Assembly (NCBI GenBank): GCA_001599355.1
Contig: BCGQ01000004.1
Span: 1,061,249 to 1,125,248 of the forward strand
Direction of reading: 5' to 3'
Length of the DNA stretch: 64,000 nucleotides
DNA from: Nakazawaea peltata
Lineage: Eukaryota > Ascomycota > Pichiomycetes > Alaninales > Pachysolenaceae
The translations under genes and the position numbers were made by a program. The notes beneath the pieces were generated by a model. The model was not told the DNA's origin, ran no database searches, and worked only from the letters and a program-made list of their open reading frames with translations. Every line of letters starts with the position of its first letter. The first letter of the stretch is position 1. Shown here in pieces: positions 39,898 to 50,997 of this stretch.

Positions 39898-42450
39898 ATG
39901 TCTAGCCAAGAAACGCCAGTTGACGAGTCTTCGGTGCATGAGGGAACGCCAAAGGAAGTTGTCGAGAATGTACCTGTAGAGGAGGGTGAAGAGGAACAAG
40001 GAAGTGTACCGGATGTTGAAGAAGAGGAGTTTGACCCTTCTATTGAGCCTTCTGTTGAGCGTGAGACTGAGCTGCCTGTTGAGACAGAGCTGTCTGTTGA
40101 GCCTGAGCTGCCTACTGAGCCTACTGAGTCTACCGAAGCTCCTGCTGAAGTACTAACTGAAGAACCAACTGAAGAGCCAACCGATGTACCAGCTGAACTG
40201 CCAGCTGAAGAATCTGAACCTCAAGTTGAAGAACTGAATGAAGAACCTTTCGAGACTCAAGAGTCACTGCTACCTGAGGTGCTGGCTGATTTACCAGAAG
40301 CTGACGAAGCTGACAAACCTGTAGATGAACCAGTTGTCGATGCTGAAACTGATACGGCTGTTGAGCCGCCTGTTGAGCCATCTATTGAAGAGTCACTGGA
40401 TGTTTTGGACCCTTCATTAACCGCAGATTCAAATGTTCCTATAGATGAAGTTCGAGAATCCTCTGTACCACAAGAACCAGTGGGAGAAGAACAAGATTCC
40501 GAGCCAAAGCAAGAAACCGATGTTCCAGAAGAAAGTGAATCTCTCCTGCAAACTACTGAGGATACTCTGTTGCCAACAGAGTCTGCTCCTGACCTGATGG
40601 ACGAAGATATTGAAGACCCTCTGAAGGATGAAACTACATACATGGATGCTATTCTGGATATTCCAGCTGAAGAATCGGCTGAACCAATCAATACCGAAGC
40701 TCCCGAGGAGACTAAGGTTAAGACTGATGAACCAGCAGATGTTGAAATGGCTGGTGCTGATTCTCCAATGCTTGATCTCGAAACTCCAGCTCCTGAAACT
40801 GCTGCTGAGATCGAGACCACTTCAGACGTTCCTACAACTGCTGCTACAGAAGAAGAAAAACTGGTAGAAGAAGCTCCCGGAGAGGCTCCTGCTTCATCTT
40901 CGACCGATAAAGAAGGCGATGTGGACATGGATGCCGATGCGACTAATGACACCTCCAAAGCAGAAGAAATCAAAATGAAATCTCCGGAACCACCTTCCAC
41001 AATTCAAACACACACTATAGTAATTCCATCTTATGCCGCTTGGTTCAAATTTGAAAAACTCCACAGCATTGAGAAGAAATCGTTACCAGAGTTCTTTAAC
41101 AACAAAAACGTCAACAAGACCCCACAAATATACTTGAACTACAGAAACTTTATGATCAATACTTATAGGTTGAACCCTAACGAATATTTGACAGTGACTG
41201 TATGTAGAAGAAATTTGATCGGAGATGCGGCTACGATTTTGAGAGTTCATAGATTCTTGATGAAGTGGGGATTGATTAACTACCAGGTGAATGCTACATC
41301 GAGACCTACGTTGAACGAACCACCTTCCACCAGCAACTATCAAGTAGATTTGGACACCCCTAGAGGGTTATTCCCATTCGAAAGTTACAGACCTGCTGTT
41401 GAGTTGCCTGATTTAACCAGAGTTAAACAGTTATTGGGTGCTGAAGGAACTACGGTAGGATCCAACGGTCATGCCAAGCCGTTTGATAATGATGAAAAAT
41501 TGGTAAAGAAACCTAAAGTGTATCAAAACGATATCAATTCAGGTTGGACTGAAGAAGAAGTCTCCAAATTATTGGAAGGATTGACCAAATTTAGCAATGA
41601 TTGGAATGCTATCAGTGATTTTGTAGGGAACCACACACCAGAAGAATGTATTATTAGGTTTTTACAATTACCAATTGAAGATAAGTTCATTGGTGAGAAA
41701 TCTGAAGAGTTGGGTCCTTTGAAATATTTCCCAACCTTACCATTCTCCAAGACTGATAATCCAGTGATGTCTACATTGGCATTCTTAGCTTCGATTGTTG
41801 ATCATAAAGTAGCAGCTCTGGCTTCTACTAGAGCTATCAAAGTAGTTGATGAGGAGTTGACTAAGAAGTTGAATGAGAATAAGCCTGAAAGCTCTGAACC
41901 TTCCAGTTCTATCTCTGATATCAAAGACGCTGCCACTACAAGTTTCGGTATCGTTGGGGCCCGTAGTCATGTGTTTGCGACTTATCAAGAAAGAGAAATG
42001 CACAGTGTGATGACTGCTATCTTGAACCAAGAATTGCATAAGATCGATTTGAAGTTGAAGAAGTTGAGTCAAGTAGAGAAGGAGTTTGAACTCCATAAAA
42101 GATCGATGCAAAAGCAACAAGAGGAGTTGTTCTTGGATAGATTGGCGTTGAATAAGCAAGCAGTCTCGGTACATAAGAAGTTTGATGAGATTTTAGAGTT
42201 GTTAGATGATGTTGAAAATAAAGATATGATCGAGAAGGCTAAGAGTCTGATTGCTGAGCTTAAGACCAGTGGGTTAAAGAACCCAAGATCTTCATTGAAT
42301 ATCTTGAATATTGGAAGTAAGAGTGATTCTCAGACTGAATCTGATGCTGATAAGGAGGCTAAGGAGAGTGATGAAGTTAAGAAACAAGAGGTGGAAGTAC
42401 AACCAATTAGTTTCGAGACACCTCAAATGTATAGGTATTGGTCTGGGTGA
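39898..42450 (+). CDS. SWI3: SWI/SNF subunit Swi3
   Basis: 850 aa (S. cerevisiae 825). It opens with about 350 acidic, low-complexity residues made of V-E/P-T-E/A-E repeats in which many codons are CTG (Ala in the reading proposed here). A SWIRM domain follows (about 370-455: I-V-I-P-S-Y-A-A-W-F, L-P-E-F-F, R-L-N-P-N-E-Y, W-G-L-I-N-Y-Q-V), then a SANT domain (W-T-E-E-E-V-S-K-L-L-E-G), L-R-F-L-Q-L-P-I-E-D-K-F-like I-R-F-L-Q-L-P-I-E-D-K-F, a leucine-zipper coiled coil, and a C-terminus ending M-Y-R-Y-W-S. The long acidic head and the ending point to Swi3 and not Rsc8. Confidence 0.93.
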   Translation: MSSQETPVDESSVHEGTPKEVVENVPVEEGEEEQGSVPDVEEEEFDPSIEPSVERETELPVETELSVEPELPTEPTESTEAPAEVLTEEPTEEPTDVPAELPAEESEPQVEELNEEPFETQESLLPEVLADLPEADEADKPVDEPVVDAETDTAVEPPVEPSIEESLDVLDPSLTADSNVPIDEVRESSVPQEPVGEEQDSEPKQETDVPEESESLLQTTEDTLLPTESAPDLMDEDIEDPLKDETTYMDAILDIPAEESAEPINTEAPEETKVKTDEPADVEMAGADSPMLDLETPAPETAAEIETTSDVPTTAATEEEKLVEEAPGEAPASSSTDKEGDVDMDADATNDTSKAEEIKMKSPEPPSTIQTHTIVIPSYAAWFKFEKLHSIEKKSLPEFFNNKNVNKTPQIYLNYRNFMINTYRLNPNEYLTVTVCRRNLIGDAATILRVHRFLMKWGLINYQVNATSRPTLNEPPSTSNYQVDLDTPRGLFPFESYRPAVELPDLTRVKQLLGAEGTTVGSNGHAKPFDNDEKLVKKPKVYQNDINSGWTEEEVSKLLEGLTKFSNDWNAISDFVGNHTPEECIIRFLQLPIEDKFIGEKSEELGPLKYFPTLPFSKTDNPVMSTLAFLASIVDHKVAALASTRAIKVVDEELTKKLNENKPESSEPSSSISDIKDAATTSFGIVGARSHVFATYQEREMHSVMTAILNQELHKIDLKLKKLSQVEKEFELHKRSMQKQQEELFLDRLALNKQAVSVHKKFDEILELLDDVENKDMIEKAKSLIAELKTSGLKNPRSSLNILNIGSKSDSQTESDADKEAKESDEVKKQEVEVQPISFETPQMYRYWSG

Positions 42451-43186
42451 ATGAATTAGTTGAGTGTTGGTTGACTGAGACTGTGGGAGGCAGGGAATTA
42501 CTTGCCTGCTATCATTCGATCGCTCTCTCACTCGATTTCTCTGTCACTCGATCGCTCTATCACTGCGCTGCCACTCTTCCTCTCCCTGTTCTCAACCGCG
42601 CTCTACTATTTTTTAGAGTGTGCGCTCATTATTTGTTCACTATTTTGTTCTACATACAATTGTTTTAATTACATACTTTTCTAAATGAACTTATTGCTAG
42701 TATTACTGTGTGGTGTAAAGGGTAATTGAGGGGGTGGGATAAGGGATTGTATAGGAGGGGGATAAGTGTAGGGGGGAAGGGGGAAGGGGGACGGGGCAGC
42801 AAAAGGGGTAAAGGGGTCTACTACACTAGCAAACTTATGCTCACTATAAATATGCACCCAATATAAATTATAAACCCAATTCTATTCGTACCGTCTATTC
42901 CTACCCCTCACTTCACGCTCTCGCCACCCTCAATTTTCACCTTCTCACCACCCTCTCCTCACCTTCTCACCTCATCCCCTTTAATACCCCTTTACACTCC
43001 AAGGCTCGGCACTAAACTGCGCAGCGAAAATAACACGCATACAAAAGGAAGGAAAATCGGAATCTTTAAGACATTGATAGTGGGCAGTGATAGTGAGCAG
43101 TAGCTAACGTATCGGATAGTCATAGCGGACAGTCATAGTGAATACTCATAGCCATTGCGAATACAACATCTTGAACCTACTTAATC
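42451..43186. other. SWI3 / COY1 intergenic with G-quadruplex motif
   Basis: 0.74 kb. CACTCGATCGCTCT-type repeats occur just after SWI3 (42515-42570), followed by a strongly G-rich stretch (42720-42820) and then C-rich sequence (42900-42990). No gene seen. Confidence 0.6.
42771..42796 (+). other. G-quadruplex motif
   Basis: Four runs of 6, 5, 5 and 4 guanines separated by 2-nt linkers (AA, AA, AC). This is a near-ideal compact G4 motif between SWI3 and COY1. Confidence 0.85.
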
Positions 43187-45139
43187 ATGACTGAAAAAGA
43201 CCAGTTCGAGAAAGCTTTACACTCGTGGCTGTTGATCGATTTACCTGCTTTACAAAAAGGTTTAGATACTCAGGGAGTCGAGATTCAAGAATTCCAGAAA
43301 GAATCTTTGGTGAGTCGTAAAGAGTTGGCTACTAGAACTAAACTGTTCAAGAAGTTGGAGAGTACCGAGAAGTTGGATGCTATCAACCCACTTTTGAAGC
43401 AATATCAAAATGAGATCGACAGCTTGACTAAAAAGAATAAGAGTGTCGAGTCAATTTTCTTCACGATATATAGGGCGATTGCTGATGCTCCAGATCCAAA
43501 ACCATTATTGGAGTCTGCCTTAGTATCTGTTCAAAGTTCAAGTGAATTGGATCTGCTGCGTAATGAGATCCAACAATTGAAAGACAAGTTAGTTCAATAT
43601 GCTGACTACGATCAATTGAAGAAACAATTACAAACCCTGAGCACTCAAGTAGAACAAAAAGTGGCTAATAAACTGGAGGAAATGCAAATCTTGATCGATT
43701 CGAAAGAGAATGCTTGGAAAGAGAAAGAAATGAGATATGAAGATATCATTGAGAAGAATAAGAAGGAGATCGAAGAGTTGAAGATCGCTCAACAAGTGAT
43801 GGATATGAAGTTGAATAACCGTTCCGATATTTTCGACGAATCGGATTTGAACAGCAAAGCTACTAATATTGTTGAGCTTGAGATGATTCAAAGAAGTGCT
43901 GAGATGTCCAAACTGAGAGTATTACAATTGGAGAAACTGAATGAACTGTTGACCAAAGAAATCAGTCAACTTCAGAATAAAGATAATTTGAAGTCTAAAA
44001 TCGATGAATTGACTGCTCAGAATATGAAGAATTTGGCCAAATTGGATCAAGATCAGTCCATTATAAATGATATGAAGAGACAAGCTGCTCAACAACTGAC
44101 CTCAACTCAAGTCGAGATCAAACAATTGAAAAATGAGATTGAGGCTTTGAAACTGACCGTTGCTAAGACCTCAGATTATGATGAATTGAAGAAAGAATTG
44201 GACGTTTTGAAAGAGATCGAATTTGGAGGTTTGGATATAGATGCTCCTACCACTGCTGGGGGAAGTAACAACTTGGACTCTATTATTATGCAGACAAACA
44301 GAAAGTTGAATAATGAAGTGGTGGAATATAGAGCTAAGAATGATGAGATTAGTGCTAAATTAGCTCAATTGGAAGCTGATAATCTGAAATTGACAGAAGA
44401 CTTGAAGAAATTAGAGTCTCAAAATAAATCGTTGGAAGACGATCTCTCTAATATGAATGGAGCTGGTACTGGTTCGGCTAATGGATGGGATACAATGAGT
44501 ATGATTTCTTCTATATCGAAAACACCTACGAAGGCTGGAAGAATTTCTCCTGCTGCTTCTATTGCTGGTAGTTTGACAGAGAGCACTTTTGGAGCAGACT
44601 CATCCAGCTCGATCTTACCGATCATCACACAACAAAGAGACAGATTCAGAAACAGAAACAAAGAATTGGAGGATGAGGCAAAGAAACAATTCACAAAAGT
44701 AATGGAATTGAAGAGAGAAGTAGCAACATTAAAGAACGATAATAAAGAGTTATATGAAAAGATCCGTTATCTTTCGTCATACTCTTCTGTCAATCAACAA
44801 GAGAAGCGTAGATCGACCAATGCACCAGAATTAAAGTATGAAACAGAGTACGAAAGAGAGTTGCATCCGATCGAGCAGTTCAGATTAAAGGAGAGTCAAA
44901 GAATTAGTTCAAAAATCGGCCCAATTGAGAGGATATATATCAGTGTGATTAGGCTCATATTGTCATCTCAATTGACTCGGTACCTTTTTGCGGCTTATTG
45001 CTGTGGTTTACACTGTGTGATCATAATATTGTTCTCTTATACTACTAATTTGCATATGTATGTGACTCTGGATGTCACTGAGGGTAGTACTGGTGGTATA
45101 GCTGGATCTGCCGATACCATCAAGGGGTTCAATCCTTGA
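43187..45139 (+). CDS. COY1: Golgi CASP-family protein Coy1
   Basis: 650 aa (S. cerevisiae 679). The N-terminus I-D-L-P-A-L-Q-K-G-L-D-T-Q and the block A-D-A-P-D-P-K-P-L-L match Coy1. Long coiled coils fill residues ~90-560, then a conserved C-terminal block and one membrane span (about 590-620: L-F-A-A-Y-C-C-G-L-H-C-V-I-I-I-L-F) with a short lumenal tail. CASP proteins are tail-anchored Golgi tethers that interact genetically with Gos1 and the COG complex. Confidence 0.92.
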   Translation: MTEKDQFEKALHSWLLIDLPALQKGLDTQGVEIQEFQKESLVSRKELATRTKLFKKLESTEKLDAINPLLKQYQNEIDSLTKKNKSVESIFFTIYRAIADAPDPKPLLESALVSVQSSSELDLLRNEIQQLKDKLVQYADYDQLKKQLQTLSTQVEQKVANKLEEMQILIDSKENAWKEKEMRYEDIIEKNKKEIEELKIAQQVMDMKLNNRSDIFDESDLNSKATNIVELEMIQRSAEMSKLRVLQLEKLNELLTKEISQLQNKDNLKSKIDELTAQNMKNLAKLDQDQSIINDMKRQAAQQLTSTQVEIKQLKNEIEALKLTVAKTSDYDELKKELDVLKEIEFGGLDIDAPTTAGGSNNLDSIIMQTNRKLNNEVVEYRAKNDEISAKLAQLEADNLKLTEDLKKLESQNKSLEDDLSNMNGAGTGSANGWDTMSMISSISKTPTKAGRISPAASIAGSLTESTFGADSSSSILPIITQQRDRFRNRNKELEDEAKKQFTKVMELKREVATLKNDNKELYEKIRYLSSYSSVNQQEKRRSTNAPELKYETEYERELHPIEQFRLKESQRISSKIGPIERIYISVIRLILSSQLTRYLFAAYCCGLHCVIIILFSYTTNLHMYVTLDVTEGSTGGIAGSADTIKGFNP

Positions 45140-45336
45140 ATTGTATAAGTTATGAATACTTGAATAATATAATTCGTAAATTGCTGATGTATTTAATGTA
45201 GTTATTCGTATATTGCTCTTGTTTTGTTCTTGTTTTTGTATGATGTTTATTCGTAATTTGCTGCTATCAAGATTTGTTCGGTATTTTGGAGATTTTAAGC
45301 GGATGAGGAAGAGTTAGTGGATCAAAAGATAGGAGT

Positions 45337-46089
45337 ATGAGCATATCGAAGGAAGTTTCAGGTGGATCTATGGATCCTCATTCGAGTTATATTTCCGGGT
45401 CAGGCTCAGGATCTGGTTCTGTATCAGGCTCAGGGATTAGTGTGGCCCCGCCTAGGATGAAGAGAAGACTCACTAAAATAGACCTTACGGATCTGACAAA
45501 CTTAATAAATACAACTACTACAGAAGACCAAGAATTGGTGTTTTCGAACTTTGATGACGATTACACGAAGAAAGTTGACTCAAAAGAAGATGAATATGAC
45601 GATGATGACGACGATGATGAAGATAAAGGTGAAGAAGACCTCCCCACAGCCGATAAAATCGACTCCATCAAACCGGTGCTGGATCACCAAGACAAGTTAT
45701 GGAAACAGATTGATATTTTAGATGATGTGAAGAAGATGTCACAAGATATAAGTATGAAAGGTACATTTTTCAGTGATTCCCATGCAGCACTGTTAGGTGA
45801 GTTAAAGAAAAGTCAACTCAAATTACTCGTATTGATGAACAAACATAATAAGTTGATGGACGAAGTACCGTATCAAGATGTGTGGGATTTGAGCATCCAA
45901 AGAGATTCGCAAGTTGAAGAGATGGATATGTTGAAGAACAAATTATTCAACCGTGATCAATTTAGTAAGATCAGCGATGTAATAGATGAGATTAAAGTGG
46001 GTTTAGATGATTTAAAGGCTAATATCACCACGGTTGATAAGAATAGTAAAGATATGTGGGATAACAATGATTTCTCTAGAGTTGAATAA
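45337..46089 (+). CDS. acidic protein of unknown function
   Basis: 250 aa with a real ATG and a healthy frame. Residues 20-35 are a Gly-Ser run; 85-100 an Asp/Glu run; the C-terminal 140 residues look helical (L-W-K-Q-I-D-I-L-D-D-V-K-K-M, L-L-G-E-L-K-K-S-Q-L-K-L-L-V-L-M) and end in W-D-N-N-D-F. I do not recognise a family. The helical tail suggests a coiled-coil subunit of a complex. It lies in tandem with COY1 (197 bp apart). Confidence 0.7.
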   Translation: MSISKEVSGGSMDPHSSYISGSGSGSGSVSGSGISVAPPRMKRRLTKIDLTDLTNLINTTTTEDQELVFSNFDDDYTKKVDSKEDEYDDDDDDDEDKGEEDLPTADKIDSIKPVLDHQDKLWKQIDILDDVKKMSQDISMKGTFFSDSHAALLGELKKSQLKLLVLMNKHNKLMDEVPYQDVWDLSIQRDSQVEEMDMLKNKLFNRDQFSKISDVIDEIKVGLDDLKANITTVDKNSKDMWDNNDFSRVE

Positions 46090-48633
<2,544 letters not shown>

Positions 48634-48685
48634 ATTATATGAGGTATGTATTGAATGAAGATAGTTTGAAGTTGAATGTAGATTT

Positions 48686-48777
48686 GGTAGTGTAAAATAG
48701 TCTAATTTCCCGATTTGTAAATCAATAATCAGGGAGAATATTTAATGGTAGTGTAAAATATATCATTTCCCGATTTG
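48686..48777 (+). repeat. two-copy imperfect direct repeat after PGI1
   Basis: GGTAGTGTAAAATA plus ATTTCCCGATTTG recur at 48686-48717 and 48747-48777, in the PGI1 3' region that is also the MRPS16 promoter. Confidence 0.85.
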
Positions 48778-48859
48778 GAGATGGAAAAATTTTCGACTCT
48801 CTCCATACAAAATGAAGGAACCAAACAGAACGATCAGTTGAGGAGACTAAGAGACAAAG

Positions 48860-49234
48860 ATGAGAGGAGGAGTTAGAATCAGATTAGCTCGTTTCGGACG
48901 TAAGCGTCAACCAGTGTACAATATTGTGGTGATTCAAGCCGAAAAGGCCCGTGATCGCAAGCCGATCGAGGTCATTGGAACATATAACCCTATTCCTATG
49001 CCATTATCTCCTGAGGAGATTAGTAGAGGATTGAAACCATATAAAGATGTGAAGTTGGACTTCGATAAGACTAAATATTGGCTTGGTGTTGGACTGCAGC
49101 CAACAAGTACTGTGGTGAGATTACTTAAGAAGGCTGGTATTTTGCATCCGGAATGGCCATCTCCATTCATTGGTCCAAAGATTCCTGAGAGTCTGGTCGT
49201 GGAACCAAAGAGAGATTTGACCGGTACTGATTAA
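48860..49234 (+). CDS. MRPS16: mitochondrial ribosomal protein bS16m
   Basis: 124 aa with the S16 core: [33 protein letters not shown], and Y-W-L-G-V-G-x-Q-P-T-x-T-V. The x is CTG (49094-49096), where mitochondrial and bacterial S16 carry Ala (G-A-Q-P-T). A small-subunit mitoribosome protein; the family often lacks a cleaved presequence. Confidence 0.95.
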   Translation: MRGGVRIRLARFGRKRQPVYNIVVIQAEKARDRKPIEVIGTYNPIPMPLSPEEISRGLKPYKDVKLDFDKTKYWLGVGLQPTSTVVRLLKKAGILHPEWPSPFIGPKIPESLVVEPKRDLTGTD

Positions 49235-49318
49235 GGATAGAAATGGCATTTGTATATAGTTTTTGAATGACAATATGATTTATTGGAATTTGTATAGTCT
49301 AAACATTGTAGAGTTTTT

Positions 49319-50524
49319 TTAATTCAGAGCTGGTTTCCACACATGCATCGTGTTATCGTCACTGACTGAGGCGATCATACGTTCATCATTAGGGTTCCAA
49401 CTGATATCGTTGACACCAAAGAGATGACCACCATGCACAAATAACAAGCCGTTATCTGGAGAAGATTGGGCTTGGGACATATCCCAAATTTTGACCGTGG
49501 AATCCGAAGATCCAGAGGCTAAAATGGATGGGTTGTGGAAATTCCATTCTAAACAGGTGACACCTTGGTCATGTTTGAAGTTCAGAACATCATTGAATAG
49601 AGAGGTAGATGGATTTCTGATATCGTAGACGAAGATCTGTCCGTCACTGTCTCCAGCAGCGACGATGAACTGATTTTGCAGATTGTTCAGTACAGAGTTC
49701 ACCAGGTTTGGTAACTTGATAGATACGATACTCAGGTTCTCACTTGACTTACGTTTATCCCACACCTTGACAAGGCCATCCTCCCCAGCAGTAGTAAATA
49801 CATAGTCATTTTGGTAGCTAAACTTGACGTCGTTAACTCCGTTGTCGTGAGCGACAAAGACGCGAGGGCCCAATGGAGTCGATTTGGTCCATTTCGTGAT
49901 ATCATACAAACATACAAGGCCATCTGAGGCCAGTGTGAGCAACTCTCCCTCCTTATTGCAATTCCATGAGAGTCCAAAGCCCTCTTGTTTATGATGATCC
50001 AACTCTATCTCGGCTTTGAAAGTAGATCCTGGTTGAGAGGGGTGTTTTGTTCTGTCAAATATATAGGCGGAACCTGATCCGCTGATCGACGCAATCAAGT
50101 CCGGGTTCTGTGGCATATAGCGAGCCTTATTCACTTCTCCTTGATGTAAGATCTTCTGCATCACCGAAGGTTTCAGTGGGATATTGGAGTTGTCGGGGAT
50201 TTCTTGCTTGTCTTGATCATAATGATTTGGGTTGATATCAAATTGGGTTTTGACTCTCACATCGATAAGACTAATATGTTCGTCGGCTTGTTGAGAGGTG
50301 AAGGAACCTGCAAGGATTCTATGTCTGTTGTAGGTCTTGTTGACTTCGACATCGGGGAGAAATTGGACCGTTAACGATGGCCAGAGTAAAGATGTCGTTT
50401 GGAGGTGGTCATAAAGAATTTGAGCATTTTTCTTCCATACAAAATATTTTTCTTGGTCAATGTTGGTTGTTGTGGAAGGTGGTTCATCTATCACCTGTAT
50501 AGGGGTTGTTTCAGTTATGGTCAT
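49319..50524 (-). CDS. MSI1: WD40 histone chaperone Msi1 (CAF-1 subunit)
   Basis: 401 aa. The N-terminal RbAp48-type helix K-Y-F-V-W-K-K-N-A-Q-I-L-Y-D-H-L and W-P-S-L-T-V-Q-F are followed by seven WD repeats, including A-R-Y-M-P-Q-N-P-D, Y-I-F-D-R-T-K-H and the last blade G-G-H-L-F-G-V-N-D-I-S-W / V-W-K-P. Y-I-F-D-R-T-K-H and G-V-N-D-I-S-W match Msi1 better than its paralogue Hat2. As part of CAF-1 it would load H3-H4 on replicating DNA. It diverges from RRP12. Confidence 0.85.
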   Translation of the reverse strand: MTITETTPIQVIDEPPSTTTNIDQEKYFVWKKNAQILYDHLQTTSLLWPSLTVQFLPDVEVNKTYNRHRILAGSFTSQQADEHISLIDVRVKTQFDINPNHYDQDKQEIPDNSNIPLKPSVMQKILHQGEVNKARYMPQNPDLIASISGSGSAYIFDRTKHPSQPGSTFKAEIELDHHKQEGFGLSWNCNKEGELLTLASDGLVCLYDITKWTKSTPLGPRVFVAHDNGVNDVKFSYQNDYVFTTAGEDGLVKVWDKRKSSENLSIVSIKLPNLVNSVLNNLQNQFIVAAGDSDGQIFVYDIRNPSTSLFNDVLNFKHDQGVTCLEWNFHNPSILASGSSDSTVKIWDMSQAQSSPDNGLLFVHGGHLFGVNDISWNPNDERMIASVSDDNTMHVWKPALN

Positions 50525-50751
50525 ATTTGATATGGTGAAGGTTATAAGTTCATATAGGGGTAAAATTGATTTGACGCGTCTGGATTTAAGAAAAAGGTAG
50601 CGAAAGAATGAGGAGTGCGCGGATTATTATGGGGAGAAATAGTGGTATTGGAATATAGTGGGAAAGGGGTAAAAGAGAAGGTGATGTAAGTGACAGTGGG
50701 TGAGAGAGAAAGTGAGAGCAGGGAGGTTTAATGCAAGAATTTAGTTTGATG

Positions 50752-50851
50752 TCAGTGCAGGTGACACTGACTTTGTGACATTTTTGTATGTCATTGACTC
50801 TGTCATTGACTTAGTTTTCTGACTCTGTCACTGATTGTGCCCACCGACTGT
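50752..50851 (+). repeat. degenerate GTGACA / TGACTCTGTCA repeat patch
   Basis: TGACTCTGTCATTGAC, TGACTCTGTCACTGAT and CGACTGTGTCACC follow one another, with GTGACACTGAC and GTGACATTT before them. Partly inverted, so hairpins are possible. Confidence 0.7.
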
Positions 50852-50883
50852 GTCACCATACAATCCCCTCAGCATTTTATCAC

Positions 50884-50891
50884 CTCATCGC
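50884..50891 (+). promoter_or_regulatory. PAC element (CTCATCGC)
   Basis: Perfect reverse complement of GCGATGAG, the ribosome-biogenesis PAC element bound by Dot6/Tod6, 107 bp before the RRP12 ATG. Confidence 0.75.
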
Positions 50892-50898
50892 TGCCCCT

Positions 50899-50911
50899 AA
50901 AAAATTTTTCA
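50899..50911 (+). promoter_or_regulatory. RRPE element
   Basis: AAAAAATTTTTCA follows the PAC box by 7 bp, the classic PAC-RRPE pair of ribosome-biogenesis promoters; a second AAAATTTTTC copy lies about 10 bp later. Confidence 0.7.
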
Positions 50912-50997
50912 TATTAAAATTTTTCCACTCATTAAAACTTTTCTACCAAGCGACAGTGTCCTCGAAGCCAAGATCCATACAAATTACACCGTCGCAA

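Larger units (their letters stand above)
50525..50997. other. divergent promoter MSI1 / RRP12
   Basis: 0.47 kb with a GTCA/TGAC repeat patch (50752-50851), a PAC box and an RRPE block just before RRP12. Confidence 0.7.

Noticed and set aside
40257-41000. 247-codon minus-strand frame in SWI3
   Set aside because: Ser/Gly/Ala low complexity caused by the acidic repeat on the other strand.
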